A DNA stretch of 64,000 bases, taken from 3107 sp001483205 (GTDB lineage Bacteria > Pseudomonadota > Alphaproteobacteria > Rhodobacterales > Rhodobacteraceae). Numbering within the stretch: position 1 is the stretch's first letter; every line of letters begins with the position of its first letter. The stretch is taken from NCBI GenBank assembly GCA_964291375.2, contig OZ219809.1, positions 496,001 to 560,000 of the forward strand, read 5' to 3'. Below, one piece after another: positions 42,673 through 51,607 of the stretch. Made by a program: the position numbers and the translations under genes. Below the pieces are notes generated by a model. The model ran no database searches. It was given only the letters and a program-made list of their open reading frames with translations, and had not been told where the DNA came from.

Positions 42673-42883
42673 AAGACTTCTGCATATTGGCCGAGCCGGG
42701 CAGCCGCCTGCCTGGGCGGGCGCTTTTCCTGACAGTCCAAATTGGCGATGTTTTTTCCATAAAGTCCATATGCTGCAAAAGGTTGAAGCGTTTATAGCGC
42801 CTGCCGGGGGGCAGGCAGGCGCTGCCCGGCGTTCCGCCGGGCGGGACAGGTTGGCCACCGGTGCGCTATTATGCAGAGGTCTT
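42673..42883. mobile_element. MITE-like repeat unit, full length (211 bp)
   Basis: Left end AAGACTTCTGCATATT and right end ATTATGCAGAGGTCTT are inverted copies. The layout is complete: GCCGGGCAGCCGCCTGCCTG left module, 75-bp core 42729-42805 (CCATAAAGTCCATATGC), a GGCAGGCAGGCGCTGCCCGGC arm that pairs with the left module, the CCCGGCGTTCCGCCGGG hairpin and the right-end module. A further right-type end (CATGCACAGGTCT) reaches the leuA stop at 42924. Confidence 0.78.
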
Positions 42884-42923
42884 CCCATATTTCCACCGGA
42901 CCCGGACATCATGCACAGGTCTC

Positions 42924-44474
42924 TTACCCCGCCAGCCCCGGCGCGGCTTTCTGCCGCCGCACCGCCAGACGGTTCAGCGCATTCACATAAGCGCGGGCAG
43001 AGGCCACCACCGTATCCGTGTCCGACGACTGACCGGTGGCGATATAGCCGTCATCCTCCATCCGCACGCTGACCGTGGCCTGCGCGTCGGTGCCTTCGGT
43101 GACCGCATGAACCTGATACAGCGCCAGCCGCGCCGTATGCGGACAGAGCGCCTTTATCGCCCGGAAAGTCGCATCCACCGGGCCGTCGCCCTGTGCGGTC
43201 GCCTGATGGTCCTCTCCGTCAATGGTCATGGTCAGGTCAGCCGATTGCGGGGCCTCGGTGCCGCAGACAACACGCAACAGCTTCACCTGAAACCGCTCAT
43301 GCCCGCCATCGGCGGAGCTGTCGCGCATCAGCGCAATCAGGTCTTCGTCATAGACCTCTTTCTTGCGATCTGCCAGCGCCTTGAAGCGATAGAACAAATC
43401 CTGCAACTCGTTGTCCGACAACGCATAGCCCAGATTGCCCAGCCGTGCCTTCAGCGCCGCGCGCCCTGAATGCTTGCCCATGACAAGGCTGGTTTCCGAC
43501 AGGCCGACATCCTCGGGCCGCATGATTTCAAAGGTTTCGGCGTTCTTCAGCATCCCGTCCTGATGGATGCCGGATTCATGGGCAAAGGCGTTCCTGCCGA
43601 CAATCGCTTTGTTATTCTGGACGGTAAAGCCCGATACGGCGGCGACCCGGCGGCTGATATTCATTATCTTCGTCGTGTCGATGCCGGTGCGGTAGGGCAT
43701 GATGTCATTGCGCACCTTCATCGCCATTACCACCTCTTCCAGCGCCGTGTTGCCAGCGCGTTCGCCCAGACCGTTGATTGTGCATTCGATCTGGCGCACC
43801 CCGGCCTCTACCGCCGCCAGAGCATTTGCCGTCGCCATGCCGAGGTCATTGTGGCAATGGGTGGCAAAGGTGACCCGGCCCGCGCCGGGCACGTCCCGGA
43901 TCAGACGGCGGATCAGATCAGCGCTTTCGCGCGGGGCGGTATAGCCAACGGTGTCGGGAATGTTGATGGTGGTCGCCCCGGCGCTGATGGCGATCCCGAT
44001 CACCCGGCACAGATAGTCGAACTCTGTTCGTGTGGCGTCCATGGGCGACCATTGCACATCGTCGCACAGGTTGCGGGCGCGGGTGACTGTCTCATCAATG
44101 CGCGCCGCCATCTGGTCCCGGCTGAGGCCGGGGATGGCACGGTGGAGCGGCGAGGTGCCGATGAAGGTGTGAATGCGGGGGCGCCGCGCGTGTTGCACGG
44201 CCTCCCAACATCGGTCAATGTCCTCTGGCCGCGCGCGGGCCAGTCCGCAGATGACCGCGTTTTCCGTCTGCCGGGCGATCCCGGTGACGGCGTTGAAGTC
44301 GCCCTCAGAGGCAATCGGAAACCCGGCCTCGATAATATCGACGCCCATCTGGTCGAGCAGCCCGGCGATCTCCAGCTTTTCTTCGTGGGTCATGGTCGCG
44401 CCGGGGCTTTGTTCGCCGTCGCGCAGGGTGGTGTCGAAAATCCGAACGTGGTCCTGGGATTGGGGGTCGGTCAT
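42924..44474 (-). CDS. leuA: 2-isopropylmalate synthase LeuA
   Basis: 516 residues, first committed step of leucine synthesis (2-ketoisovalerate plus acetyl-CoA). FDTTLRDGEQSPGATM is the HMGL-like metal/catalytic signature, with THCHNDLGMATANALAAVEAG and GLGERAGNTALEEVVMAM; HESGIHQDGMLKNAETFEIM follows. The C-terminal regulatory LeuA domain (about 385-500) binds leucine. A leucine-rich leader peptide lies upstream, giving probable attenuation control as well. Confidence 0.96.
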   Translation of the reverse strand: MTDPQSQDHVRIFDTTLRDGEQSPGATMTHEEKLEIAGLLDQMGVDIIEAGFPIASEGDFNAVTGIARQTENAVICGLARARPEDIDRCWEAVQHARRPRIHTFIGTSPLHRAIPGLSRDQMAARIDETVTRARNLCDDVQWSPMDATRTEFDYLCRVIGIAISAGATTINIPDTVGYTAPRESADLIRRLIRDVPGAGRVTFATHCHNDLGMATANALAAVEAGVRQIECTINGLGERAGNTALEEVVMAMKVRNDIMPYRTGIDTTKIMNISRRVAAVSGFTVQNNKAIVGRNAFAHESGIHQDGMLKNAETFEIMRPEDVGLSETSLVMGKHSGRAALKARLGNLGYALSDNELQDLFYRFKALADRKKEVYDEDLIALMRDSSADGGHERFQVKLLRVVCGTEAPQSADLTMTIDGEDHQATAQGDGPVDATFRAIKALCPHTARLALYQVHAVTEGTDAQATVSVRMEDDGYIATGQSSDTDTVVASARAYVNALNRLAVRRQKAAPGLAG

Positions 44475-44534
44475 GGGGATGGTCTTTCGTTCTGGTCCTG
44501 AACCCTGTGGGGGTGTGGTGGCGCGATGACGTAT

Positions 44535-44571
44535 CCCCTGAGCGGTCGCGCCGGGACGGCACGCTCAGAGG
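44535..44571 (-). promoter_or_regulatory. Hairpin in the leuA leader
   Basis: On the minus strand CCTCTGAGCG (44571-44562) pairs over ten positions, one of them G-T, with CGCTCAGGGG (44544-44535), with a 17-base loop. The first arm contains the leader peptide stop codon, so ribosome position would decide whether it forms. No T-run follows, so it is more likely an antiterminator/anti-antiterminator arm than the terminator itself. Confidence 0.5.
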
Positions 44572-44654
44572 CAGGTCAGGAGCAGAAGGGCGCACGGCAA
44601 GGCCCCGAGGCGGGTGCGGGGCGTGAGGGCATCTATGCTGGGGCCGTGCGTCAT
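44565..44654 (-). CDS. leuA leader peptide (LeuL-like)
   Basis: A 29-codon frame between the leuA promoter region and leuA reads MTHGPSIDALTPRTRLGALP followed by CALLLLTCL and a stop. Seven leucines occur in all, with four consecutive codons (CTT CTG CTC CTG) near the end, the hallmark of ribosome-mediated leucine attenuation. The stop codon sits in a hairpin arm. It lies 90 bp upstream of the leuA start. Ribosome site is weak. Confidence 0.75.
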   Translation of the reverse strand: MTHGPSIDALTPRTRLGALPCALLLLTCL

Positions 44655-44843
44655 GGTGGATGATCATAGCCGCTCTGACGCGATTGAAAAGGGGGATTTT
44701 CCGGTTTCCGGGGCTTTGGCCCTAATTGTTGCTCGAAACCGGCGGCGGGGTATGTAAGATCGGGCAGGATACGGGCGGCAGGGTGGTGGCCGTCGCCTGA
44801 CTGACCGGCCCCCCCGCGCGCCCGTGCGCAGAAAGGAAAGCAC

Positions 44844-46058
44844 ATGATGCAGGACGCCTATATTTACGATGCGATACGCAGCCCGCGCGGCAGGGGCCGC
44901 ACCGATGGCAGCTTGCATGAGGTCACGTCGCTCCGGCTTTCGGCCCATGTGCTGAACGCGCTCAAACGCCGCAACGACCTTGACACGATACAGGTCGAGG
45001 ACGTGATCTGGGGCAATGTCACCCAAGTGGGCGAGCAGGGCGGTTGTCTGGCCCGCGCGGCGGTTCTGGCCTCGGATTTCGGCGAACAGACCCCCGGCGT
45101 TTCCGTGAACCGGTTCTGCGCCTCGGGGCTGGAGGCGGTCAATATCGCCGCCGCTCAGGTCCGCGCCGGGCACGGTGACGCCTATGTCGCCGGGGGGGTC
45201 GAGATGATGGGCCGGGTGCCGATGGGATCGGACGGCGCGGCACTGGCGGTTGATCCGACCCTGGCCATGGGCTGTTATTTCGTGCCGCAAGGGGTCTCTG
45301 CCGACCTCATCGCCACCGAATACGGGTTTTCGCGCGATGATTGCGATGCCTATGCGGTCGCGTCCCAAAGTCGCGCGGCACGGGCCTGGGGTGAAGACCG
45401 GTTCGCGAAATCCGTCGTCCCCGTCACCGATCAGAACGGCCTGACCATCCTTGCGCGCGATGAACACATGCGCCCCGACACCGACATGCAGTCGCTTGGC
45501 GCACTGAAACCCGCCTTCCGGGAACAGGGTGAGGTGATGCCCGGTTTCGATGCTGTTGCCCTGTTGCGCTATCCGCATCTGGAAAAGATCAACCATGTGC
45601 ATCACGCGGGCAATTCCTCGGGCATTGTCGATGGCGCGGCGGCGGTTCTTATCGGGTCAAAGGCGTTCGGCGAGCGGAACGGCCTGCCCCCCCGTGCCCG
45701 CATTCGGGCGACGGCAAAGATCGGTGACGACCCGACCATGAACCTGACCGGCCCGGTGCCGGTGACGGAGAGGATACTGGCCCGCAGCGGCATGGCGATC
45801 AGCGATATTGACCTGTTTGAGGTCAATGAGGCGTTCTCTGCCGTTGTCCTGCGTTTCATGCAGGCGTTTGATGTGGATCACGGCAGGCTGAATGTGAACG
45901 GCGGGGCGATTGCCATGGGCCATCCGCTGGGGGCGACCGGGGCGATGATCCTCGGCACGCTGTTGGATGAGATGGAGCGCGCGGACAGGGAAACCGGCCT
46001 TGCCGCGCTCTGCGTTGCCGCCGGGATGGGCGCGGCGACGATTATCGAGAGGGTGTGA
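44844..46058 (+). CDS. fadA: Acetyl-CoA acyltransferase / thiolase (FadA-type)
   Basis: 404 residues; AAAGGAAAG precedes ATG 44844. The nucleophilic Cys is in SVNRFCASGLEAVN (near residue 92), and NVNGGAIAMGHPLGATGAMI and LCVAAGMGAATIIE supply the His and second Cys region (here Ala-rich: CVAAGMG). It cleaves 3-ketoacyl-CoA in beta-oxidation. Its stop overlaps the cupin gene (TGATG), and fadB follows. Confidence 0.92.
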   Translation: MMQDAYIYDAIRSPRGRGRTDGSLHEVTSLRLSAHVLNALKRRNDLDTIQVEDVIWGNVTQVGEQGGCLARAAVLASDFGEQTPGVSVNRFCASGLEAVNIAAAQVRAGHGDAYVAGGVEMMGRVPMGSDGAALAVDPTLAMGCYFVPQGVSADLIATEYGFSRDDCDAYAVASQSRAARAWGEDRFAKSVVPVTDQNGLTILARDEHMRPDTDMQSLGALKPAFREQGEVMPGFDAVALLRYPHLEKINHVHHAGNSSGIVDGAAAVLIGSKAFGERNGLPPRARIRATAKIGDDPTMNLTGPVPVTERILARSGMAISDIDLFEVNEAFSAVVLRFMQAFDVDHGRLNVNGGAIAMGHPLGATGAMILGTLLDEMERADRETGLAALCVAAGMGAATIIERV

Positions 46059-46534
46059 TGGGCGTCATCAACACGGCAACGGTTCCGGTCAGAACCGGCT
46101 CGATCTACCCTGACCCCTATGCCGCAGAAATGGCCGGGCGGTCCTCGCTGCGTCTGGGCGACGCGGGCGGGCTGACCCAATTCGGCGTCAATCTGGTGAT
46201 CCTGCAACCGGGGGCGAAATCGTCGCTCCGCCACTGGCATCACCATGAAGACGAGTTCGTGATGATAACAGCGGGCGAATGCACCCTGATCATGGACGAG
46301 GGCGAAACGCTGATGTGCCCCGGCGATTGCGCGGCATTCCCGGCGGGCGACCCGAACGGGCACCATTTCATCAACCGCTCAAAGCACGACGAGGCGCGGT
46401 TTCTGGTCATCGGCAGCCGCCTGCCCCATGAGCGCGCAACCTACAGCGATGTCGATCTGGAGGTGGAGATCAGGGACGGCACACCCGCCTTTATCCACAA
46501 GGACGGCACCCCCTACCGGAAAGGCCCCACATGA
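46058..46534 (+). CDS. Cupin-domain protein
   Basis: 158 residues from ATG 46058. One cupin barrel: motif 1 LRHWHHHEDEFVMITAGE with three His and Glu for metal, motif 2 CAAFPAGDPNGHHFINRS. The substrate is unknown. It is placed between fadA and fadB and overlaps both by one or four bases, so it belongs to this beta-oxidation operon; a sensor or small-molecule enzyme role is possible. Confidence 0.85.
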   Translation: MGVINTATVPVRTGSIYPDPYAAEMAGRSSLRLGDAGGLTQFGVNLVILQPGAKSSLRHWHHHEDEFVMITAGECTLIMDEGETLMCPGDCAAFPAGDPNGHHFINRSKHDEARFLVIGSRLPHERATYSDVDLEVEIRDGTPAFIHKDGTPYRKGPT

Positions 46535-48717
46535 CCGATTTTCACTCTGCCGTCAATGCGGACGGCGTGGCCACCATCACCTGGGACACGGGCGACAAAT
46601 CCATCAACGTGATGACCATGCAGGGGCTGGCCGATCTGAACACCCATATAGAGGCGGCGCTGGCGGACGCAGGCGTGAAGGGCGTCATCATCACCTCGGG
46701 TAAGGCCGACAGCTTTGCCGCCGGTATGGACCTGAATGTCATCGCCGGAATGCGCGAGACCGCAGGCGATGATCCGGCGCAGGGGCTGTTTGACGGGGTG
46801 ATGGACATGCACCGCCTGCTGCGCAAAATCGAACGCGCCGGGATGGACGAGCGCAACCGGGGCGGCAAACCGATTGTGGCGGCGCTGCCCGGCACGGCGC
46901 TTGGCATCGGTTTGGAAATTCCGCTGGCCTGCCACCGGATCATCGCCGCCGACAACGCACAGGCCAAAATCGGCCTGCCGGAGATACGGGTGGGCATTTT
47001 CCCCGGCGCGGGCGGCACCACCCGCCTTGTGCGCAGGATAGGGGCGATGGCGGCGGCCCCGCTGTTGCTGGAGGGCAGGCTGAGCGACCCGAAAAAGGCG
47101 ATGGCGGCAGGGGTGATTGACGAGGTTGTCCCCGCCGGTGAATTGCTGGCCCGCGCGAAGGCATGGGTTTTGTCAGAGCCGAAAATCGTCAAGCCATGGG
47201 ACGAGAAAGGCTATCGGCTGCCCGGTGGCGCGCCTTATCACCCGGCGGGCTTTCTGACCTTTATCGGCGCGTCGGCGATGGTCAGCGGCAGGACGAAGGG
47301 CGTCTATCCGGCGGCCAGGGCGCTGTTGTCGGCGGTCTATGAGGGCGCGCTGGTTCCGTTCGACACCGCGCTTAAGATCGAGGCGCGATGGTTTGTCAAT
47401 GTGCTGATGAATCCGTCATCCTCGGCGATGGTCCGCAGCCTGTTCGTCAACAAAGAGGCGCTGGAGAAGGGCGCGCGCCGCCCCGATACGCCTGTGCGGG
47501 CGATTGACAGGGTGGGGGTTGTCGGCGCGGGCATGATGGGGGCGGGTATTGCGCTGGTCTCGGCACGGGCAGGCATAAAGGTCGTGCTGCTTGATGCGAC
47601 TGAGGACGCCGCCGAACGGGGCAAGGCGCATACAGCGGCCTTTATGGACAAGGGGATCGCGCGCGGCAAGGCGACCGAGGCGCAAAAGGCCGATGTGCTG
47701 GGCCGAATCGAGACCGCCACCGACCACACCGCGCTGGCCGGGTGCGACCTGATCATCGAAGCGGTGTTTGAAGACCCGGAGATCAAGGCGCAGGTGATCC
47801 GGCAGGTCGAAACGGTCACCAGCCCGGACTGCATCATCGCCACCAATACCTCGACCCTGCCGGTCACCGATCTGGCCCGCGCCTCGGCCCGGCCCGGGCA
47901 GTTCATCGGCATCCATTTCTTTTCGCCGGTCGAAAAGATGCTGCTGGTCGAGATCATCAGGGGCGCGCGCACGGATGACGCGGCGGTGGCGGTGGCGCTC
48001 GATTATGTGCGGCGGATTCGCAAGACCCCGATTGTGGTGAACGACGCGCGGTTCTTCTATGCCAACCGGTGCATCATTCCCTATATCAATGAGGGCGTCC
48101 GCATGGTCAGTGAGGGCGTGCCCCCGGCACTGGTCGAAAACGCCGCCAGAATGATGGGGATGCCGCTGGGGCCGTTGCAGCTTACCGATGAAACCTCGAT
48201 TGAGCTGGGGGTGAAGATTGCGCGGGCAACCCGTGCGGCGATGGGCAGCGCCTATGCCAATGACGACGTGGATCAGGTGCTGTTCTGGATGGCGGATCAG
48301 GGCCGCCTGGGGCGCAAGGCCAATGCGGGGTTCTATGCGTATGACGACCGGGGCAAGCGGCTGGGCCTGTGGGAAGGGATCGGTGCGAAATTTCCGCTGG
48401 CCGCCGTTCAGCCGCCGCTGGCCGAGGTTCGGGACCGCATGATTATGGCGCAGGTGCTGGAGGCGGTGCGCGCGCTGGAAGAGGGAGTTCTTCAGGACAT
48501 CCGCGAGGGCGATGTGGGGGCGGTTCTCGGCTGGGGCTTTATGCCGTGGTCGGGGGGGCCGTTCGGGTATCTGGATATGATCGGTGCGGGCGCGGCGGTC
48601 GGGATTTGCGAGGCCTTGGCCGGGCGGTTCGGTGACCGGTTCGCGCCGCCGGAGCTTTTGCGCCGGATGGCGGAATCAGGTGAGCGGTTTTATGGTCGCC
48701 CGGTGGCTGGCGCGTAA
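46531..48717 (+). CDS. fadB: Fatty-acid oxidation complex alpha protein (enoyl-CoA hydratase / 3-hydroxyacyl-CoA dehydrogenase)
   Basis: 728 residues. Crotonase domain at about 1-190 (FAAGMDLNVIAG, AALPGTALGIGLEIPLACHRI, with a Glu in GLPEIRVGIFPGAGGT), then the NAD fold GVVGAGMMGAGIALVSARAG near 325, with IHFFSPVEKMLLVEII, and two C-terminal dehydrogenase domains. It performs hydration and dehydrogenation of acyl-CoA with the FadA partner encoded upstream. It overlaps the cupin gene by four bases. Confidence 0.94.
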   Translation: MTDFHSAVNADGVATITWDTGDKSINVMTMQGLADLNTHIEAALADAGVKGVIITSGKADSFAAGMDLNVIAGMRETAGDDPAQGLFDGVMDMHRLLRKIERAGMDERNRGGKPIVAALPGTALGIGLEIPLACHRIIAADNAQAKIGLPEIRVGIFPGAGGTTRLVRRIGAMAAAPLLLEGRLSDPKKAMAAGVIDEVVPAGELLARAKAWVLSEPKIVKPWDEKGYRLPGGAPYHPAGFLTFIGASAMVSGRTKGVYPAARALLSAVYEGALVPFDTALKIEARWFVNVLMNPSSSAMVRSLFVNKEALEKGARRPDTPVRAIDRVGVVGAGMMGAGIALVSARAGIKVVLLDATEDAAERGKAHTAAFMDKGIARGKATEAQKADVLGRIETATDHTALAGCDLIIEAVFEDPEIKAQVIRQVETVTSPDCIIATNTSTLPVTDLARASARPGQFIGIHFFSPVEKMLLVEIIRGARTDDAAVAVALDYVRRIRKTPIVVNDARFFYANRCIIPYINEGVRMVSEGVPPALVENAARMMGMPLGPLQLTDETSIELGVKIARATRAAMGSAYANDDVDQVLFWMADQGRLGRKANAGFYAYDDRGKRLGLWEGIGAKFPLAAVQPPLAEVRDRMIMAQVLEAVRALEEGVLQDIREGDVGAVLGWGFMPWSGGPFGYLDMIGAGAAVGICEALAGRFGDRFAPPELLRRMAESGERFYGRPVAGA

Positions 48718-48849
48718 GGTGCTTTGCGCTGTCAAAGACTGGCGGCAACTGTCCCTGCGGACCTTCTGTTGCCCCGAAACATTCCTCGTCGTTGCACAGA
48801 TCGCCGCGACCGTCATATGGTGTTTGTGAGTCTACGCCCTAATGGGCAA

Positions 48850-48886
48850 TTATTCGTTATATAGTAATTTATTCGTTATATAGTAA
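48850..48886 (+). repeat. AT-rich 18-bp direct repeat upstream of the EVE gene
   Basis: TTATTCGTTATATAGTAA occurs at 48850-48867 and again at 48869-48886. The surrounding region (48718-49018) has no gene and is markedly AT-rich for this genome. It may be part of a promoter or operator for the EVE gene, or recently acquired DNA. Confidence 0.7.
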
Positions 48887-49018
48887 TATTGTATGGTGTG
48901 ACGGATTTCGCGCTTTGGGAAAAGAGTCGCCGAATCCTGCGCCAAGAGTGACAGATGAAATCTTAGAGGCTTTGGGGTAGTCAGGTATATAATCCCCAAA
49001 GGAAAGGAGTGATCCGGC

Positions 49019-49438
49019 ATGGCCTTCTGGCTTTTCAAATCGGAACCGAACACCTGGAGCTGGGACGATCAGGTCGCCCGGGGCGAGACGGGTGAGGAAT
49101 GGGACGGGGTGCGCAACTATCAGGCGCGCAACAACATGCGGGCGATGCAGGTGGGGGATCGCGGGTTCTTCTATCATTCGATGAAGGAAAAGGCGATTGT
49201 CGGGATTGTCGAGGTCTGTGCGGTGGCGCATCCCGACAGCACCACCGATGACCCGCGCTGGGAATGCGTGGACATCAGGGCGATAAGGGCGGTCAAAACC
49301 CCGGTGACCTTGCAGATGTGCAAGGATGAACCGCGCCTTCATAACATGGTTCTGGTCAACAACTCGCGCCTGTCGGTGCAGCCGGTGACGGATGACGAAT
49401 GGGCGGTGGTGTGCGGGATGGCGGGGGTTGCGCCGTGA
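49019..49438 (+). CDS. EVE-domain protein
   Basis: 139 residues with strong AAGGAAAGGAG upstream. WLFKSEPNTWSWDDQ at the start, WDGVRNYQARNNMRAM, GDRGFFYHSMKEKAIVGIVEV and MVLVNNSRLSVQPV are the EVE landmarks. EVE proteins bind modified bases and often accompany restriction or other defence genes, though most bacteria also carry a lone copy like this. It faces tuf convergently. Confidence 0.92.
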   Translation: MAFWLFKSEPNTWSWDDQVARGETGEEWDGVRNYQARNNMRAMQVGDRGFFYHSMKEKAIVGIVEVCAVAHPDSTTDDPRWECVDIRAIRAVKTPVTLQMCKDEPRLHNMVLVNNSRLSVQPVTDDEWAVVCGMAGVAP

Positions 49439-49504
49439 TCGTTCGCCGCCCTTAAGACCAGCCCCCCACGCCCATAAGACGCGCGGGGGCCAGCCTTTCA
49501 CGCC

Positions 49505-50680
49505 CTACTCGATGATTTTGGAGACGACGCCCGATCCGACGGTCCTGCCGCCCTCACGGATGGCAAAGCGCAACTGCTCTTCCATCGCAATCGGCGCGAT
49601 CAGTTCCACCGTGAATTTCAGGTTGTCCCCCGGCATCACCATCTCGGTGCCCGCAGGCAGCTCCACCGTCCCGGTCACATCCGTGGTGCGGAAATAAAAC
49701 TGCGGGCGATAGTTGGCGAAAAACGGCGTGTGACGCCCGCCCTCTTCCTTGGTCAGGATATAAACCTCGGCCTCAAACCGGGTGTGCGGCGTCACCGAGC
49801 CGGGCTTGCACAGCACCTGCCCCCGCTCAACCGAATCCCGGTCAATGCCGCGCAGCAGCGCCCCGATATTGTCCCCCGCCTCGCCGCGGTCCAAGAGCTT
49901 GCGGAACATCTCCACCCCGGTGCAGGTGGTCTTGCGGGTGTCACGAATGCCGACGATCTCGATCTCTTCGCCAACCTTGATCACCCCCCGCTCAACCCGA
50001 CCGGTCACCACCGTGCCGCGCCCGGAGATTGAAAACACATCCTCAATCGGCATCAGGAACGGCTGATCAATCGCCCGCGCAGGCTGCGGGATATAGTCAT
50101 CCACCGCCGCCATCAGTTCAGAGATTTTTTCCGACCCGATTGCCTCGTCCCGGCCCTCAAGCGCCGCCAGCGCAGAGCCGGCAACAATCGGGATGTCGTC
50201 GCCGGGAAATTCATATTCGCTCAGCAACTCGCGGACTTCCATCTCCACCAGCTCCAGAAGCTCCTCGTCATCAACCTGATCGACCTTGTTCAGGAAAACG
50301 ACCAGCGCCGGAACCCCCACCTGACGGGCCAGAAGAATATGCTCGCGGGTCTGCGGCATCGGGCCGTCGGCGGCATTGACCACCAGAATTGCGCCATCCA
50401 TCTGCGCCGCGCCGGTGATCATGTTCTTCACATAGTCGGCGTGGCCGGGGCAGTCCACATGGGCGTAGTGGCGCGCCTCGGTCTCATATTCCACATGCGC
50501 GGTCGAGATGGTGATCCCGCGCGCTTTTTCCTCCGGCGCGGCGTCAATCTGATCATACGCCCTGAACTCGCCGAACTGCTTGGTGATCGCCGCGGTCAGC
50601 GTCGTCTTGCCGTGATCAACGTGACCAATCGTCCCGATGTTCACATGCGGCTTCAGACGCTCAAACTTTTCCTTCGCCAT
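49505..50680 (-). CDS. tuf: Translation elongation factor Tu
   Basis: 391 residues. G1 GHVDHGKTT, G2 ARGITIST, G3 DCPGHADYVKNMITGAAQMDGAILVV, G4 FLNKVDQVDDEELLELVEME and G5 GSALAAL are complete, and the domain 2/3 motifs including the C-terminal EGGRTVGSGVVSKIIE are standard. It brings aminoacyl-tRNA to the ribosome. It is not next to fusA or secE/nusG genes here, so it may be the solitary one of two tuf copies. Confidence 0.97.
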   Translation of the reverse strand: MAKEKFERLKPHVNIGTIGHVDHGKTTLTAAITKQFGEFRAYDQIDAAPEEKARGITISTAHVEYETEARHYAHVDCPGHADYVKNMITGAAQMDGAILVVNAADGPMPQTREHILLARQVGVPALVVFLNKVDQVDDEELLELVEMEVRELLSEYEFPGDDIPIVAGSALAALEGRDEAIGSEKISELMAAVDDYIPQPARAIDQPFLMPIEDVFSISGRGTVVTGRVERGVIKVGEEIEIVGIRDTRKTTCTGVEMFRKLLDRGEAGDNIGALLRGIDRDSVERGQVLCKPGSVTPHTRFEAEVYILTKEEGGRHTPFFANYRPQFYFRTTDVTGTVELPAGTEMVMPGDNLKFTVELIAPIAMEEQLRFAIREGGRTVGSGVVSKIIE

Positions 50681-50761
50681 CGCTTTGGGGGCCTTGTGCT
50701 CTGGGGTCGGAACCGACCCGATTGATGATTGCGCGCTCGTTACTCTGCGCTGTCGGGAAAA

Positions 50762-51343
50762 TCAAGACGCCGATGTGGTCTCCGGCATATCCGCATCACC
50801 AATACCAAACCATTCCGGATGACGGAGCAGCCAGTCCTGCACCTGTTTGGCCGCATTGCGGGACAGCTTATCGATCTGCCCCTGCGCGGTCTGGGTCAGC
50901 CCCGATCCGATGACGGTTTTCCCGGACACACCTTCAAGCACGATGATCTGCTCCGGGGCCGGGTTCAGTTTCGCCCCGGCGGAATCATCCCAGACATTGG
51001 CGGTGATCACCAGAAACGAGCGCGGCGAAAACAGCACGGGGATGCCGGGCGGGGCGAGGAAATATCCGTCAACCCGGATGCTGAGGTGATAGAACCTGTT
51101 GCCGTCGGCGGGGGCCAGCCGCGCCCGTATCTCGCGATCCAGCGCCCCGGTCCACTGTTCCGGGGTGGCGTTTCGTGACCCGGTTGCGGCTTGTGCGTTC
51201 TCTGCCCCGACCGCGAAATGCCCGAGGCGGAAATCGCCCATGTCCGGGGGCGGCCCCTGTGGGGCGGCGGCATCGGTGCAGGCGACCAGTGCGCCCAGTG
51301 CCGCAATCTGTGCCGCCCGGCAGAGGCATGACAGGACAGCCAT
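50762..51343 (-). CDS. Predicted lipoprotein
   Basis: 193 residues from ATG 51343. Signal peptide with lipobox ending ALVAC and lipidated Cys22. The mature part has YHLSIRVDGYFLAPPGIPVLFSPRSFLVITANVWDD and a helical C-terminal ASRNAAKQVQDWLL-like region ending HPEWFG; this resembles no named family that I can identify. It lies 81 bp upstream of tuf in the same direction. Confidence 0.75.
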   Translation of the reverse strand: MAVLSCLCRAAQIAALGALVACTDAAAPQGPPPDMGDFRLGHFAVGAENAQAATGSRNATPEQWTGALDREIRARLAPADGNRFYHLSIRVDGYFLAPPGIPVLFSPRSFLVITANVWDDSAGAKLNPAPEQIIVLEGVSGKTVIGSGLTQTAQGQIDKLSRNAAKQVQDWLLRHPEWFGIGDADMPETTSAS

Positions 51344-51405
51344 GTTCGGCCCCTTTATTCGTGTGCGCGACAGGCATAGCGGATCACCCCCGCCCGTGCA
51401 ATCAC

Positions 51406-51425
51406 AGACCTCTCTCGCATATAAG
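51406..51425. repeat. Solitary repeat end upstream of the autotransporter gene
   Basis: AGACCTCTCTCGCATATAAG matches the MITE-like end AAGACCTCT-GCATAAT with an added TC. It stands alone in the 264-bp gap (51344-51607) between the lipoprotein gene and the chosen autotransporter start. No other element was recognised in that gap. Confidence 0.45.
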
Positions 51426-51607
51426 GCTCTTGTTAACCAGTGTAAAAAGTTCATTGACATGTTGCACGATATAGGGAATCTTCCCTTACGTCAGGGTGCG
51501 CGCACCTTTCGGCGGGAGCATGTTAAGCCATGATTCCGCGCCTTGTGGGGGGACGTTTGTTGTGTCGCGGCCATAAAACGAGTTTGAAGAGACAGGGGAA
51601 ACGACCG

